Shown here: piece after piece, positions 7,223 to 14,378 of the stretch
How the letters are laid out: the number at the start of each line of letters is the position of its first letter
Numbering within the stretch: the first letter of the stretch is position 1
Assembly: GCF_006874475.1 (NCBI RefSeq)
Contig: NZ_VIRM01000073.1
Location: 1-35,023 of the forward strand
DNA length: 35,023 nucleotides
Direction of reading: 5' to 3'
From: Microbispora hainanensis
GTDB lineage: Bacteria; Actinomycetota; Actinomycetes; Streptosporangiales; Streptosporangiaceae
Notes under the pieces: model-generated
Told to the model about the DNA's origin: nothing
Seen by the model: only the letters and a program-made list of their open reading frames with translations
Database searches by the model: none
Translations under genes and position numbers: made by a program

Positions 7223-7966
7223 ATGGACCTCGAGAAGTCTCATGAGCGCCCCGACTGGCGCAATGAGAAGCTGGGAAGCAGGATCCGGGTAGCTCTCTGG
7301 CTTCTTGAGGTGATCGGCGAAGGGAACACCTTTACGAAGGAACAGCTACACGACGCGTTTCCCGGCATCACCACCATCGATCGGCGGTTGCGAGAGCTTC
7401 GCGAAGACGGCTGGGTGATCGACAGCGATCGGACCCTCTCGCATCTAGGCGCATCCGAGATGCTCCTGACGAGAGCAGGTGAGCCGATCTGGGAGCCTGG
7501 CAGGGTCCAGCTCCGGCGTTTCAAGCGCTTCTCGGCCCCGCAACTACGTCAGAAGGTGCTTGAGCGCGACAGCTATAGCTGCGTCCACTGTGGGCTCTCA
7601 TCCGTCGAAGGGCCTACCGAAGCACCTGTCAACGTTGTCCTTGAGCTTGCTCATGTCGTTCCCCTCGCCGCCGGCGGGAGCGATGACCTGGACAATCTGA
7701 TCACCCTCTGCGCCAACTGCCACAGGCTTTTGAGTTCGGGAGTCCAGCTCCCCGATGTGGACAGCGTGTGGCACCTGGTACAAGGGCTCTCACCGCAAGA
7801 TCAGGCTCGCCTGCTGGCCTGGATAGCCATGGACCGTAAGCCGCCTACTCAAGCTGAGAAGGCGTGGTCCTTGTACCGGCGCCTTCGCCCAGAGCAGCGA
7901 ACGTCTGTAGCTCACCGGCTTGGGCAGGCCGTACTCGATCGTACGGACGCCGACAGCAGCGATTAA
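7223..7966 (+). CDS. HNH endonuclease with predicted N-terminal winged helix, 247 aa
   Basis: ATG 7223 follows AGGAGAGG with a short gap. Residues about 18-90 look like a winged helix (FTKEQLHDAFPGITTIDRRL, then REDGWVIDSD). Residues about 105-172 are an HNH nuclease of the McrA type: zinc cysteines C120-C123 and C163-C166, first histidine H144 in LAHVVPLAAGG, N158 in DNLITLC, and H167. A helical tail of about 75 residues follows. HNH nucleases of this layout are often restriction-type or defence enzymes. It sits between int and the inferred attachment site, the usual place for cargo. No methyltransferase is beside it, so a modification-dependent target or another trigger is possible; this is inference. 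Base use is slightly less GC-rich than in the transfer genes, suggesting separate acquisition. Confidence 0.8.
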   Translation: MDLEKSHERPDWRNEKLGSRIRVALWLLEVIGEGNTFTKEQLHDAFPGITTIDRRLRELREDGWVIDSDRTLSHLGASEMLLTRAGEPIWEPGRVQLRRFKRFSAPQLRQKVLERDSYSCVHCGLSSVEGPTEAPVNVVLELAHVVPLAAGGSDDLDNLITLCANCHRLLSSGVQLPDVDSVWHLVQGLSPQDQARLLAWIAMDRKPPTQAEKAWSLYRRLRPEQRTSVAHRLGQAVLDRTDADSSD

Positions 7967-8060
7967 TTACTCATAGACTCCGCCGGCCCCTACCCCAACC
8001 TTCCACAGCTAGACAGGGGCCGGCGGTTGCCACCATCCACACAAGAAAGGTGACTCATCC

Positions 8061-8258
8061 ATGATGACTCATCGGCCGCCTGGGCGCTCACCCAGGCCCG
8101 GAGGCCCGCAGCCTCTAATCATCATCATCCTCGTGCTGGTCCTGAGCTTCCAAGCCGGCTACAACCCGGACCAGATTCGAGACGTTCTCACCGTCGTCGC
8201 GGTCACTCTGGTGACCATTGCAGCGGCCTACGCTCTGCGCGGTCGGTTCTCCGAGTGA
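8061..8258 (+). CDS. Small two-helix membrane protein, 65 aa
   Basis: ATG 8061 (or ATG 8064) has GAAAGG about 11 bases upstream. A Pro/Arg-rich leader is followed by LIIIILVLVLSFQAG (about residues 20-34) and VLTVVAVTLVTIAAAYALRG (about 43-62), two likely transmembrane helices. It begins 94 bases after the HNH gene, in the same direction, and ends just before a strong hairpin, so the two genes may share a transcript. No family is recognised. A membrane partner or anchor for the nuclease, or an unrelated small protein, are both possible. Confidence 0.6.
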   Translation: MMTHRPPGRSPRPGGPQPLIIIILVLVLSFQAGYNPDQIRDVLTVVAVTLVTIAAAYALRGRFSE

Positions 8259-8262
8259 CGCC

Positions 8263-8296
8263 GTCGAGGCCTCACACAGCGCCGTGAGGCCTCGAC
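8263..8296 (+). terminator. Hairpin terminator after the cargo genes
   Basis: A perfect 13-base stem (GTCGAGGCCTCAC, 8263-8275, with 8284-8296) and an 8-base loop begin 4 bases after the small membrane protein stop. There is no U-run, as is common in high-GC actinomycetes. Confidence 0.65.
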
Positions 8297-8350
8297 ACTC
8301 ACTCGCTGCCTTCGAGTGAACAACGGACTCCACGGTTAGACGCTCAGGGA

Positions 8351-8371
8351 GTGTTAGCAGGGGTGTTAGCA
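8351..8371. repeat. Direct repeats GTGTTAGCA, probable integrase arm sites
   Basis: GTGTTAGCA occurs at 8351-8359 and 8363-8371, one helical turn apart (12 bases), about 40 bases from the 3' end of the tRNA-Thr gene. Paired direct repeats of this kind flank attachment cores of tyrosine-integrase elements. I infer that they are arm-type Int or Xis sites marking the right end of the AICE. Confidence 0.45.
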
Positions 8372-8404
8372 AAAGGCCCTCCTGGATCTTCCAGGAGGGC
8401 CTTT
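8372..8404 (-). terminator. Strong terminator of tRNA-Thr
   Basis: A perfect 15-base stem (AAAGGCCCTCCTGGA with its complement, 8372-8386 and 8390-8404) and 3-base loop. Read leftwards it ends in TTTT, so it should terminate the tRNA transcript just past its 3' end. It could also work in the other direction. It may be part of the attachment region. Confidence 0.8.
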
Positions 8405-8408
8405 GAAG

Positions 8409-8485
8409 TGGAGCCGCCTAAGGGAATCGAACCCTTGACCCCTTCATTACGAGTGAAGTGCTCTGGCCGACTGAGCTAAGGCGGC
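8409..8485 (-). tRNA. tRNA-Thr (anticodon CGT)
   Basis: Read on the minus strand the gene starts GCCGCCTTAGCTCAG and ends GGCGGCT plus an encoded CCA at 8411-8409. The anticodon arm CTTCA-CTCGTAA-TGAAG gives anticodon CGT, reading ACG threonine codons. The T arm GGGTTCGATTCCC is intact. The 3' end faces the integrase side, as expected if this gene is the AICE integration site and its 3' part was restored by the element. Confidence 0.95.
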
Positions 8486-8860
8486 ACGCCGCGAACGGCT
8501 TCGCACAGTCTACAGGGTCGTCGCGGTTCTCGTGCACCCGTCGCGGCCCGGAGCGTCGTGATCCTCAAGGGGGCCTCAGAGGGCCCGGGGCGCGGTCCGG
8601 GAGCGCGATCCGCCCGACGAGAGATCAGTAAAACTTCCCCAGCCGCCCGCAGAGTCTCCCTTTACCCGATGACCAGCGGAGACAGGGCATATCAGGCGCA
8701 TCTGTCACACGAAAAGCGCCCTGTCTCGTCCGACACCGCCCTCGGGCCAGCAGACATTTGACCTCATCCCGCACGGCCCTTCCCGGGAGGTCGCCGCCCG
8801 CCCGCGGCAGGCGGCATGCTGGTGCTCGTCACGCAGGCGACAGCAGGGGAAACAACGGGT
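8486..8860. other. Intergenic region without a recognisable gene
   Basis: This holds the tRNA-Thr promoter (leftward) and the upstream region of the lipoprotein at 8861. An inverted repeat GAGACAGGGC / GCCCTGTCTC sits at 8679-8688 and 8718-8727 with a 29-base spacer; its role is unknown. An open frame at 8558-8761 has no ribosome-binding site and arginine/alanine-rich composition, so I do not call it. Confidence 0.6.
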
Positions 8861-10462
8861 ATGCGATCGGCTGGGCAGAAAGCGAAGCTCCTACCGCCTC
8901 GTACGCGGTACGGCGGTGGTCAGAGCCGGCGAATGGCGATCGCGGCGCTGGCCGCGCTGCTGCCGTTCGCGGCGTGCTCCAGCCACGCCCCGGCCAGCTC
9001 GGAGCAGCCGGGCGGGGGTGGAAAGACGCAGCCGGCGGTCGAGGCGCCCTCGGCCGAGCTGCGGCCGTTCTACGCGCAGCGGCCCACGTGGCAGGCGTGC
9101 GGCGACGGCTTCCAGTGCGCCAAGATCCAGGTGCCCCTCGACTACTCGAAGCCCACGGGCGAGCGCATCGACCTCAGCGTGATCCGCCTGCCGGCGACCG
9201 GCAAGCGCGTCGGCTCCCTGCTCATCAACCCCGGCGGGCCCGGAGGCTCCGGCATCGACTACGCGCGGGCGGCCCGATCCGTGGTCAGCGACAAGGTGCG
9301 CGCCCAGTTCGACGTCGTCGGGTTCGACCCGCGCGGCGTGGGCCAGTCGACCCCGGTCACGTGCATGACGGCCTCCCAGCTCGACGCGTACATCGGGATG
9401 GACTCGAGCCCGGACACGCCGGCAGAGGTCACGGCGCTCGACAAGGAGTCCAAGCTGTTCGCCGACAGCTGCGGCGCCAAGTCGGCCCGTCTGCTCCCCC
9501 ACGTCGGCACGGCCGACGCGGCCAGGGACATGGACGTCCTGCGCGGCGTCCTCGGCGACCGCGGTCTCACCTATCTCGGCAAGTCGTACGGCACCTATCT
9601 GGGCGCGATGTACGCCGACCTGTTCCCGAAGAACGTGCGGGCACTCGTGCTCGACGGCGCGGTGGATCCGGCCGTGCCGTCGCTGAAGTCCAACGAGGTG
9701 CAGGCGAAGGGCTTCGAGGTGGCGCTGAAGGCCTTCGTCGAAGACTGCTTCCTCGACAAGTCCTGCCCCTTCAAGAGCCGTACGGTGGACGGCGCGATGC
9801 AGGAGATCAGCGACCTGCTGACGAGGGCCGACCGGCAGCCGCTGAAGAACGACCTCGGCGACGGCCGGCCGGTCAACGAGGCGTGGGCGGTCATCGGCAT
9901 CGCCACCCCGCTGTACGAGCGCGCGGCCTGGCCCCGGCTGCGAGAGGCCCTGGCCAAGGCGATGAACCAGGGCGACGGGACGGAGCTGCTCCAGATGGCC
10001 GACCTGCTGGTCGACCGGCGGGCCGACGGCAGCTACTCGAACCAGACCGAGGCCAACATGGCCGTCAACTGCGTGGACCACCCCTTCCCCAAGTCGCTCG
10101 CGGCATACCGGAAGGCCGCGGGCCAAGCCGCCAAGACGGCGCCGCACTTCGGGCCGTTCGTGATGTGGGGTTCGCTGCCCTGCGCCTATTGGCCCGTGAA
10201 GTCCGTCGGCACCGACAAGCCGCTCAAGGCCGCCGGCGCGCCGCCCATCCTCGTCGTCGGCACCCTGCGCGACCCCGCGACGCCGTACGAGTGGGCGCAG
10301 GGGCTCGCCTCGGAGCTGACCTCGGGCGTGCTGCTCGGGTATGACGGCGACGGGCACACGGCCTACCGCAGCGGCTCGGCCTGTGTGGACAGCGCGGTCG
10401 ACGACTACCTGCTCGCCCTGCGCACGCCCAAGAGCGGCACCATCTGCCCGAAGACGGGCTGA
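8861..10462 (+). CDS. Secreted alpha/beta-hydrolase lipoprotein, TAP-like peptidase, 533 aa
   Basis: ATG 8861 is chosen because AGGGGA lies about 10 bases upstream and the start at 8933 would leave a signal peptide with no positive charge. The signal peptide ends in a lipobox, LLPFAAC, with C39 as lipid-bearing residue. The body is an alpha/beta hydrolase of the actinomycete tripeptidyl-aminopeptidase (SlpD/SlpE, Tap) group: oxyanion GGPGGSGIDYA, nucleophile S242 in LGKSYGTYLG, D471 in TLRDPATP and H499 in GDGHTAY, with the C-terminal TAP-like domain around the last two. Such enzymes remove tripeptides from proteins outside the cell. Substrate is inferred. It is a stand-alone gene after the AICE and probably the first gene of the original chromosome on this side. 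Confidence 0.88.
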   Translation: MRSAGQKAKLLPPRTRYGGGQSRRMAIAALAALLPFAACSSHAPASSEQPGGGGKTQPAVEAPSAELRPFYAQRPTWQACGDGFQCAKIQVPLDYSKPTGERIDLSVIRLPATGKRVGSLLINPGGPGGSGIDYARAARSVVSDKVRAQFDVVGFDPRGVGQSTPVTCMTASQLDAYIGMDSSPDTPAEVTALDKESKLFADSCGAKSARLLPHVGTADAARDMDVLRGVLGDRGLTYLGKSYGTYLGAMYADLFPKNVRALVLDGAVDPAVPSLKSNEVQAKGFEVALKAFVEDCFLDKSCPFKSRTVDGAMQEISDLLTRADRQPLKNDLGDGRPVNEAWAVIGIATPLYERAAWPRLREALAKAMNQGDGTELLQMADLLVDRRADGSYSNQTEANMAVNCVDHPFPKSLAAYRKAAGQAAKTAPHFGPFVMWGSLPCAYWPVKSVGTDKPLKAAGAPPILVVGTLRDPATPYEWAQGLASELTSGVLLGYDGDGHTAYRSGSACVDSAVDDYLLALRTPKSGTICPKTG

Positions 10463-10480
10463 GGCCGAAGGCCGACGTAG

Positions 10481-10510
10481 CGGGCGGGCCTTTTCCCGGC
10501 GGACCGCCCG
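10481..10510 (+). terminator. Candidate terminator after the peptidase lipoprotein
   Basis: CGGGCGG (10481-10487) pairs with CCGCCCG (10504-10510), with three further inner pairs and a TTTT in the loop. It starts 18 bases after the stop codon. It is moderately convincing; it lacks a trailing T-run. Confidence 0.45.
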
Positions 10511-10520
10511 TCCATATCCC

Positions 10521-10535
10521 TAAAATTCCGGCACA
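10521..10535 (+). promoter_or_regulatory. -10-like TAAAAT just before the start codon
   Basis: TAAAAT at 10521-10526 ends 9 bases before the ATG at 10535 and no ribosome-binding site is visible. Transcription from it would begin at or within 1-2 bases of the ATG, giving a leaderless message, which is common in actinomycetes. A clear -35 box is not seen. Confidence 0.4.
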
Positions 10536-12235
10536 TGGCTTACCGGTGGCGATCACGCGATCTGACCGTTCCTGTGACCATGGTCGCGGTCCTGACCATG
10601 TCCGGATGCGGGGCGCTGGACGTGCCCCGGGGGCCGGAAGCCGCCTCGCCGGTGCCTCCTCGGCCGCCCGCCACCTCCGCCGAGGAGCCCACCGAGGGGT
10701 CCACCGGGGCGTCCACCGGGACGTCTCTCGCGAAGGAGGGGTGGTTCGGTCCCACCGGCCCCCTCCACGCGCGGGTGGAGATGCGCGAGGTGGAACGGCT
10801 GGCCGACAGGTCCGTCCTCCGGTTCACGGTCACCTCGCTGGAGGACGAGCCGCGCCACACCGGCAACGCGTTCGGGACGGCGGCCGGCGACTTCGGCAGC
10901 TATCGCATCCCGCTCGTCGACCCGGTCGGCGGCAAGGTCTATCACCCGCTGACCGACCGGGTCGGGACGCTGGGCAGCAAACCCGGATATTACAAGCCCG
11001 GCGTGCGTTACGAGACCGTCGTCTACTACCCGCCGCTTCCGGCGGACGTCCGTACGGTCACCGCGATCACGGCGGGCACGGCCGGGGAGTTCACCGGCGT
11101 GCCCGTGGTGGACGACACCGGTTCCGGCAGCGCCATGTCGTCTACGGCCGCCTCCGGCAGCGCCATGTCGTCTACGGCCGCCTCCGGCAGCCCTTTGGCG
11201 CCGACGGCCGCGCCGGGCAGCACGCCGCAGCCGGGCACCACCGTCTCCTGGCCGGTGCGGGAACCGGCCGGGCAGGTCACCAGCAGCATCCAGGACCTGT
11301 ACGGCATCACGGAGAGCCCGGAGAAGACGACCATCGCGAGCGGCGGCGACGAGACGGTGGGCCTGCGCACCGACGTGCTGTTCGCCTTCGACTCCGACAG
11401 GCTCACGGCACGGGCCAGGGCCGTGCTCGACGACGTCGCGAAGGAGACCCGGGAGAAGGCCGATCCGGACCGGCCCCCCATCCTCATCGAGGGCCACACC
11501 GACGGCAAGGGCACCCACGCGTACAACATGGCCCTGTCCCTGCGGCGTGCGGAAGCCGTGCGCAAGGAGCTGCAGGCGCGCCTCGGCGGGGCGTACCGAT
11601 ACCGCGCGACGGGCAAGGGCGAGACCGAGCCCGTCGCCCGCGAGGGCGGGGCGGACGACGAGGAGGCGCGGGCCAGGAACCGGCGAGTGGAGATCTCCTA
11701 CCGCGTCAAGCAGCCGGCCGAGAGCTCCACGGCCTCGGAAACCGAGGGGACCCGCGCCGACGAGCCCACCACGGGCGGGGGACGGCCCGCCCCGTTCCAC
11801 GCGGACGACGGCGAGACCGTGGCCCACCGGACCGCCACCAGGCAGCCGACCGGGCAGCGCCTCCGCATCGACGTGAAGCCCTTCTACCGCGACGGCGCCT
11901 ACCTCGTCGCGGTGTTCGACATCGTGAACCTCGGGCCGGGGAACCTCGGCGCGGGGACCGGATATGGCGGGGGCATCGCCTACATCGGCGGCTGGTACAC
12001 CGGCTTCTCCGTCGTCGATCCCGCCTCGCACACCGTCTATCGCGCCGTCCGGATGGGGCCGGACGACCCGCGGGGCCCCGACGACTACGTGGACCCGGGC
12101 TGGGCGACGTTCAACGTCGAACCGGGCACCGGCAACCGCGGCTTCTTCTACGTGCCGGCGCCCCCTCCGGGCGTCACGAGCGTGACCTTCGACGCCGGCC
12201 CCTTCGGCAGGTTCGACAACGTTCCCGTACGTTAA
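10535..12235 (+). CDS. OmpA-domain lipoprotein with flanking duplicated beta domains, 566 aa
   Basis: Signal peptide with lipobox TMSGC (C25), then a Thr/Ser/Gly/Pro-rich linker. Residues about 70-190 are a beta-rich domain (RFTVTSLEDE, LVDPVGGKVYHPL, YYPPLPADVRTVT, FTGVPV). A repeat linker at 197-226 follows. Residues about 279-392 are an OmpA C-terminal peptidoglycan-binding domain: FAFDSDRLT, EGHTDGKG, LSLRRAEAVRKEL, ARNRRVEISY. Residues about 435-566 repeat the first domain in divergent form (VVDPASHTVYRAV, FYVPAPPPGVTSVT, FDNVPV). The OmpA module should hold the lipoprotein to diaminopimelate-containing peptidoglycan while the lipid holds it to the membrane. The outer domains resemble DUF4352-like immunoglobulin-type folds; a substrate or partner is unknown. 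The start has no Shine-Dalgarno and may be leaderless. Confidence 0.85.
   Translation: MAYRWRSRDLTVPVTMVAVLTMSGCGALDVPRGPEAASPVPPRPPATSAEEPTEGSTGASTGTSLAKEGWFGPTGPLHARVEMREVERLADRSVLRFTVTSLEDEPRHTGNAFGTAAGDFGSYRIPLVDPVGGKVYHPLTDRVGTLGSKPGYYKPGVRYETVVYYPPLPADVRTVTAITAGTAGEFTGVPVVDDTGSGSAMSSTAASGSAMSSTAASGSPLAPTAAPGSTPQPGTTVSWPVREPAGQVTSSIQDLYGITESPEKTTIASGGDETVGLRTDVLFAFDSDRLTARARAVLDDVAKETREKADPDRPPILIEGHTDGKGTHAYNMALSLRRAEAVRKELQARLGGAYRYRATGKGETEPVAREGGADDEEARARNRRVEISYRVKQPAESSTASETEGTRADEPTTGGGRPAPFHADDGETVAHRTATRQPTGQRLRIDVKPFYRDGAYLVAVFDIVNLGPGNLGAGTGYGGGIAYIGGWYTGFSVVDPASHTVYRAVRMGPDDPRGPDDYVDPGWATFNVEPGTGNRGFFYVPAPPPGVTSVTFDAGPFGRFDNVPVR
11123..11212 (+). repeat. 30-base tandem repeat in the OmpA lipoprotein gene
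   Basis: Two identical 30-base units (11123-11152, 11153-11182) encode SGSAMSSTAA twice. A third, diverged unit (11183-11212) encodes SGSPLAPTAA. The repeats form a flexible linker before the OmpA domain and could vary in copy number between strains. Confidence 0.9.
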
Positions 12236-12405
12236 CCCTTGTCAAGGTGAAAGTTTCACGATCGGTGGTTTCGTGATCGGCACTCCGATGCCTGCTCGGC
12301 CCGGGTGATCAGGCCGCCGGCCGCCCTGCCGGGCAGGCCCGGCACCTTGACCGTCTCTCGCGCATGGGGTTTGCTCCGCCGCATGACCACGGTCTCCCGC
12401 CGTGA

Positions 12406-12423
12406 AATGTTAGCGCTCACATT
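12406..12423 (+). promoter_or_regulatory. LacI-family-type operator before the GH43 gene
   Basis: An 18-base palindrome, AATGTTAGCGCTCACATT, symmetric at 16 of 18 positions around central AGCGCT, lies 43 bases before the start codon. Sites of the form TGTTAGCGCTAACA are typical of LacI-family repressors of plant-polysaccharide genes in actinomycetes. No LacI regulator is in the window, so control would be from elsewhere. The region 12236-12405 holds only a short IR, GTGAAAGTTTCAC at 12247-12259. Confidence 0.6.
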
Positions 12424-12466
12424 AACGTAACCGCTCGGCGAGCGACCACCACTTCAGGAGGCGCAT

Positions 12467-14320
12467 GTGAGATCCGCTTTATCGCCATACAGGCGCACGG
12501 TCGCCTGGATCGTGAGCCTGCTGTGCGTGCTGGTGCTGCTCCCGGCCGGCGCGGCCAGGGCCGACAACCCGATCGTGCAGACCATCTACACCGCCGACCC
12601 GGCGCCGCTGGTCTACAACGGCCGGGTGTACCTCTACACCGGGCACGACGAGGACGGCTCGACGTACTTCACCATGAAGGACTGGCGGGTCTGGTCCTCG
12701 ACCGACATGGTCAACTGGACCGACCACGGCTCCCCGCTGAGCGTGTCCACCTTCAGCTGGGCCAAGTCGGACGCCTGGGCCGGGCAGGCCGTCTATCGCA
12801 ACGGCAAGTTCTACTGGTACGTCCCCACGACCAACCGGGCCACCGGCAGGATGGCCATCGGCGTGGCCGTTTCCAACAGCCCCACCGGGCCGTTCAGCGA
12901 CGCCCTGGGACGCCCGCTGGTCGAGAACGGCGAGATCGACCCCACCGTCTACGTCGACGACGACGGCCAGGCCTACCTCTACTGGGGCAACCCCAACCTG
13001 TGGTACGTCAAGCTCAACAGCGACATGACCTCCTACTCGGGCAGCCCGACGAAGGTCAACCTCACCACCGGCGGGTTCGGCACCCGCACCGGGGACGCCA
13101 ACCGGCCGACGCTGTTCGAAGAAGGCCCCTGGTTCTACAAGCGGGGCGGCCTCTACTACATGGTGTTCGCGGCCAAGTGCTGCTCGGAGTTCATCGCCTA
13201 CTCCACCGCCCCCGGCCCGACCGGGCCGTGGACCTACCGCGGCACGATCATGCCGACCCAGGGCGGCAGCTTCACCAACCACCCCGGCATCATCGACTAT
13301 CAGGGCAATTCGTACTTCTTCTACCACAACGGCGCACTGCCGGGCGGCGGCGGTTTCACCCGCTCGGTGGCGGTGGAGAAGTTCACCTACAACGCCGACG
13401 GCACCATCCCGACGATCAACATGACCACGACCGGCGCGCCGCAGGTGGGCACGTTGAACCCGTACGTGCGGCAGGAGGCCGAGACCATCGCCTGGGAGTC
13501 CGGCGTGGAGACCGAGGCCTCCAGCGAGGGCGGCATGAACGTCGGGTTCATCGAGAACGGCGACTACATCAAGGTCAAGGGCGTCGGCTTCGGCAACGGT
13601 GCGACTTCCTTCTCCGCACGCGTCGCCTCCGGCGCCAGCGGAGGAAAGATCGAAGTGCGCCGCGACAGCGCCACCGGCACCCTCATGGGCACCTGCACCG
13701 TCGCGGGCACCGGCGGCTGGCAGGCCTGGACCACCGTCTCCTGCCCCGTCACCGGCGCCACCGGCACCCACGACCTCTACCTCAGGTTCACCGGCGGCAG
13801 CGGCTACCTGTTCAACCTCAACTGGTGGCAGTTCACCGGCAACGACGGACCACCCGCCAGCCCCACGCCGTCTCCCTCTCCGTCCCCCTCTCCGCCCGCC
13901 TCGCCGTCCGCGTCGCCGACGGGCACCCCCCAGACGACCGGCGCGATCCGCGGCGAGGGCTCGGGGCGGTGCCTGGACGTCACCGAGGCATCACAGACCA
14001 ACGGGGCACAGGCGCAGATCTGGGACTGCAACGGGCAGTCCAACCAGCAGTGGACCTCCACCAGCGCCGGTGAGCTGCGCGTCTACGGCAACAAGTGCCT
14101 CGACGTCAACGGCGCGGGCACGGCCGACGGCACCAGCGTGATCATCTGGGACTGCAACGGCCAGAACAACCAGAAGTGGCGCTTCAACTCCGACGGCAGC
14201 ATCACCGCCGTCGGCGCGAACAAGTGCCTCGACGTGTCGAACTACGGCACCGCCAACGGCAGCAAGGTGCACATCTGGACCTGCCACGGCGGGAGCAACC
14301 AGAAGTGGACCCGCACCTGA
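12467..14320 (+). CDS. Secreted GH43 glycosidase with CBM6 and ricin-type CBM13, 617 aa
   Basis: GTG 12467 follows AGGAGG with a 5-base gap; the overlapping ATG at 12465 is stopped at once by TGA. A signal peptide (VAWIVSLLCVLVLLPAGAARA) is followed by a five-bladed-propeller GH43 domain to about residue 325: general base D44 (YTADPAPLVY), pKa-setting D158 (IDPTVYVDDDGQ) and general acid E219 (FEEGPWFYK). Residues about 333-460 are a CBM6 (RQEAETIAWESGVE, NWWQF). A Pro/Ser linker precedes a ricin B-type CBM13 (about 490-617) with repeats such as KCLDVNGAGTADG and NGQNNQKW. This enzyme should release arabinose or xylose units from hemicellulose, held to substrate by the two binding modules. 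Exact specificity cannot be read from the motifs. Confidence 0.93.
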   Translation: MRSALSPYRRTVAWIVSLLCVLVLLPAGAARADNPIVQTIYTADPAPLVYNGRVYLYTGHDEDGSTYFTMKDWRVWSSTDMVNWTDHGSPLSVSTFSWAKSDAWAGQAVYRNGKFYWYVPTTNRATGRMAIGVAVSNSPTGPFSDALGRPLVENGEIDPTVYVDDDGQAYLYWGNPNLWYVKLNSDMTSYSGSPTKVNLTTGGFGTRTGDANRPTLFEEGPWFYKRGGLYYMVFAAKCCSEFIAYSTAPGPTGPWTYRGTIMPTQGGSFTNHPGIIDYQGNSYFFYHNGALPGGGGFTRSVAVEKFTYNADGTIPTINMTTTGAPQVGTLNPYVRQEAETIAWESGVETEASSEGGMNVGFIENGDYIKVKGVGFGNGATSFSARVASGASGGKIEVRRDSATGTLMGTCTVAGTGGWQAWTTVSCPVTGATGTHDLYLRFTGGSGYLFNLNWWQFTGNDGPPASPTPSPSPSPSPPASPSASPTGTPQTTGAIRGEGSGRCLDVTEASQTNGAQAQIWDCNGQSNQQWTSTSAGELRVYGNKCLDVNGAGTADGTSVIIWDCNGQNNQKWRFNSDGSITAVGANKCLDVSNYGTANGSKVHIWTCHGGSNQKWTRT

Positions 14321-14333
14321 GTCCATATCGACC

Positions 14334-14369
14334 GGCCGGGGACGGCGTTTCCACGCGCCGTCCCCGGCC
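14334..14369. terminator. Bidirectional terminator between convergent genes
   Basis: A perfect 14-base GC-rich stem (GGCCGGGGACGGCG, 14334-14347, with 14356-14369) and 8-base loop lies between the GH43 stop and the stop of the gene on the other strand. Confidence 0.7.
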
Positions 14370-14378
14370 TGCCGCACG

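Larger units (their letters stand above)
1..8411 (+). mobile_element. Actinomycete integrative and conjugative element (AICE), right-hand part
   Basis: The gene set and order match pSAM2/SLP1-type AICEs: GntR repressor, FtsK/TraB translocase, DUF2637 spread protein, rolling-circle Rep, Xis and tyrosine integrase, with the last three tightly coupled by ATGA overlaps. Such elements excise, replicate as circles and move double-stranded DNA through a single TraB pump. The element starts left of the window. I place its right end at the 3' end of the minus-strand tRNA-Thr gene because AICEs insert in tRNA 3' ends and direct repeats resembling integrase arm sites lie next to it. No matching attachment repeat can be seen, since the left end is outside the window, so this boundary is inferred. 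The HNH and small membrane genes between int and the tRNA look like cargo. Confidence 0.8.

Noticed and set aside
7223..7966. HNH gene as a homing endonuclease inside an intron or intein
   Set aside because: Its neighbours are intact and it has its own ribosome-binding site; no interrupted host gene surrounds it.
8558..8761. A possible 67-residue gene after tRNA-Thr
   Set aside because: No ribosome-binding site, arginine-rich composition typical of non-coding GC-rich DNA, and no recognisable pattern.
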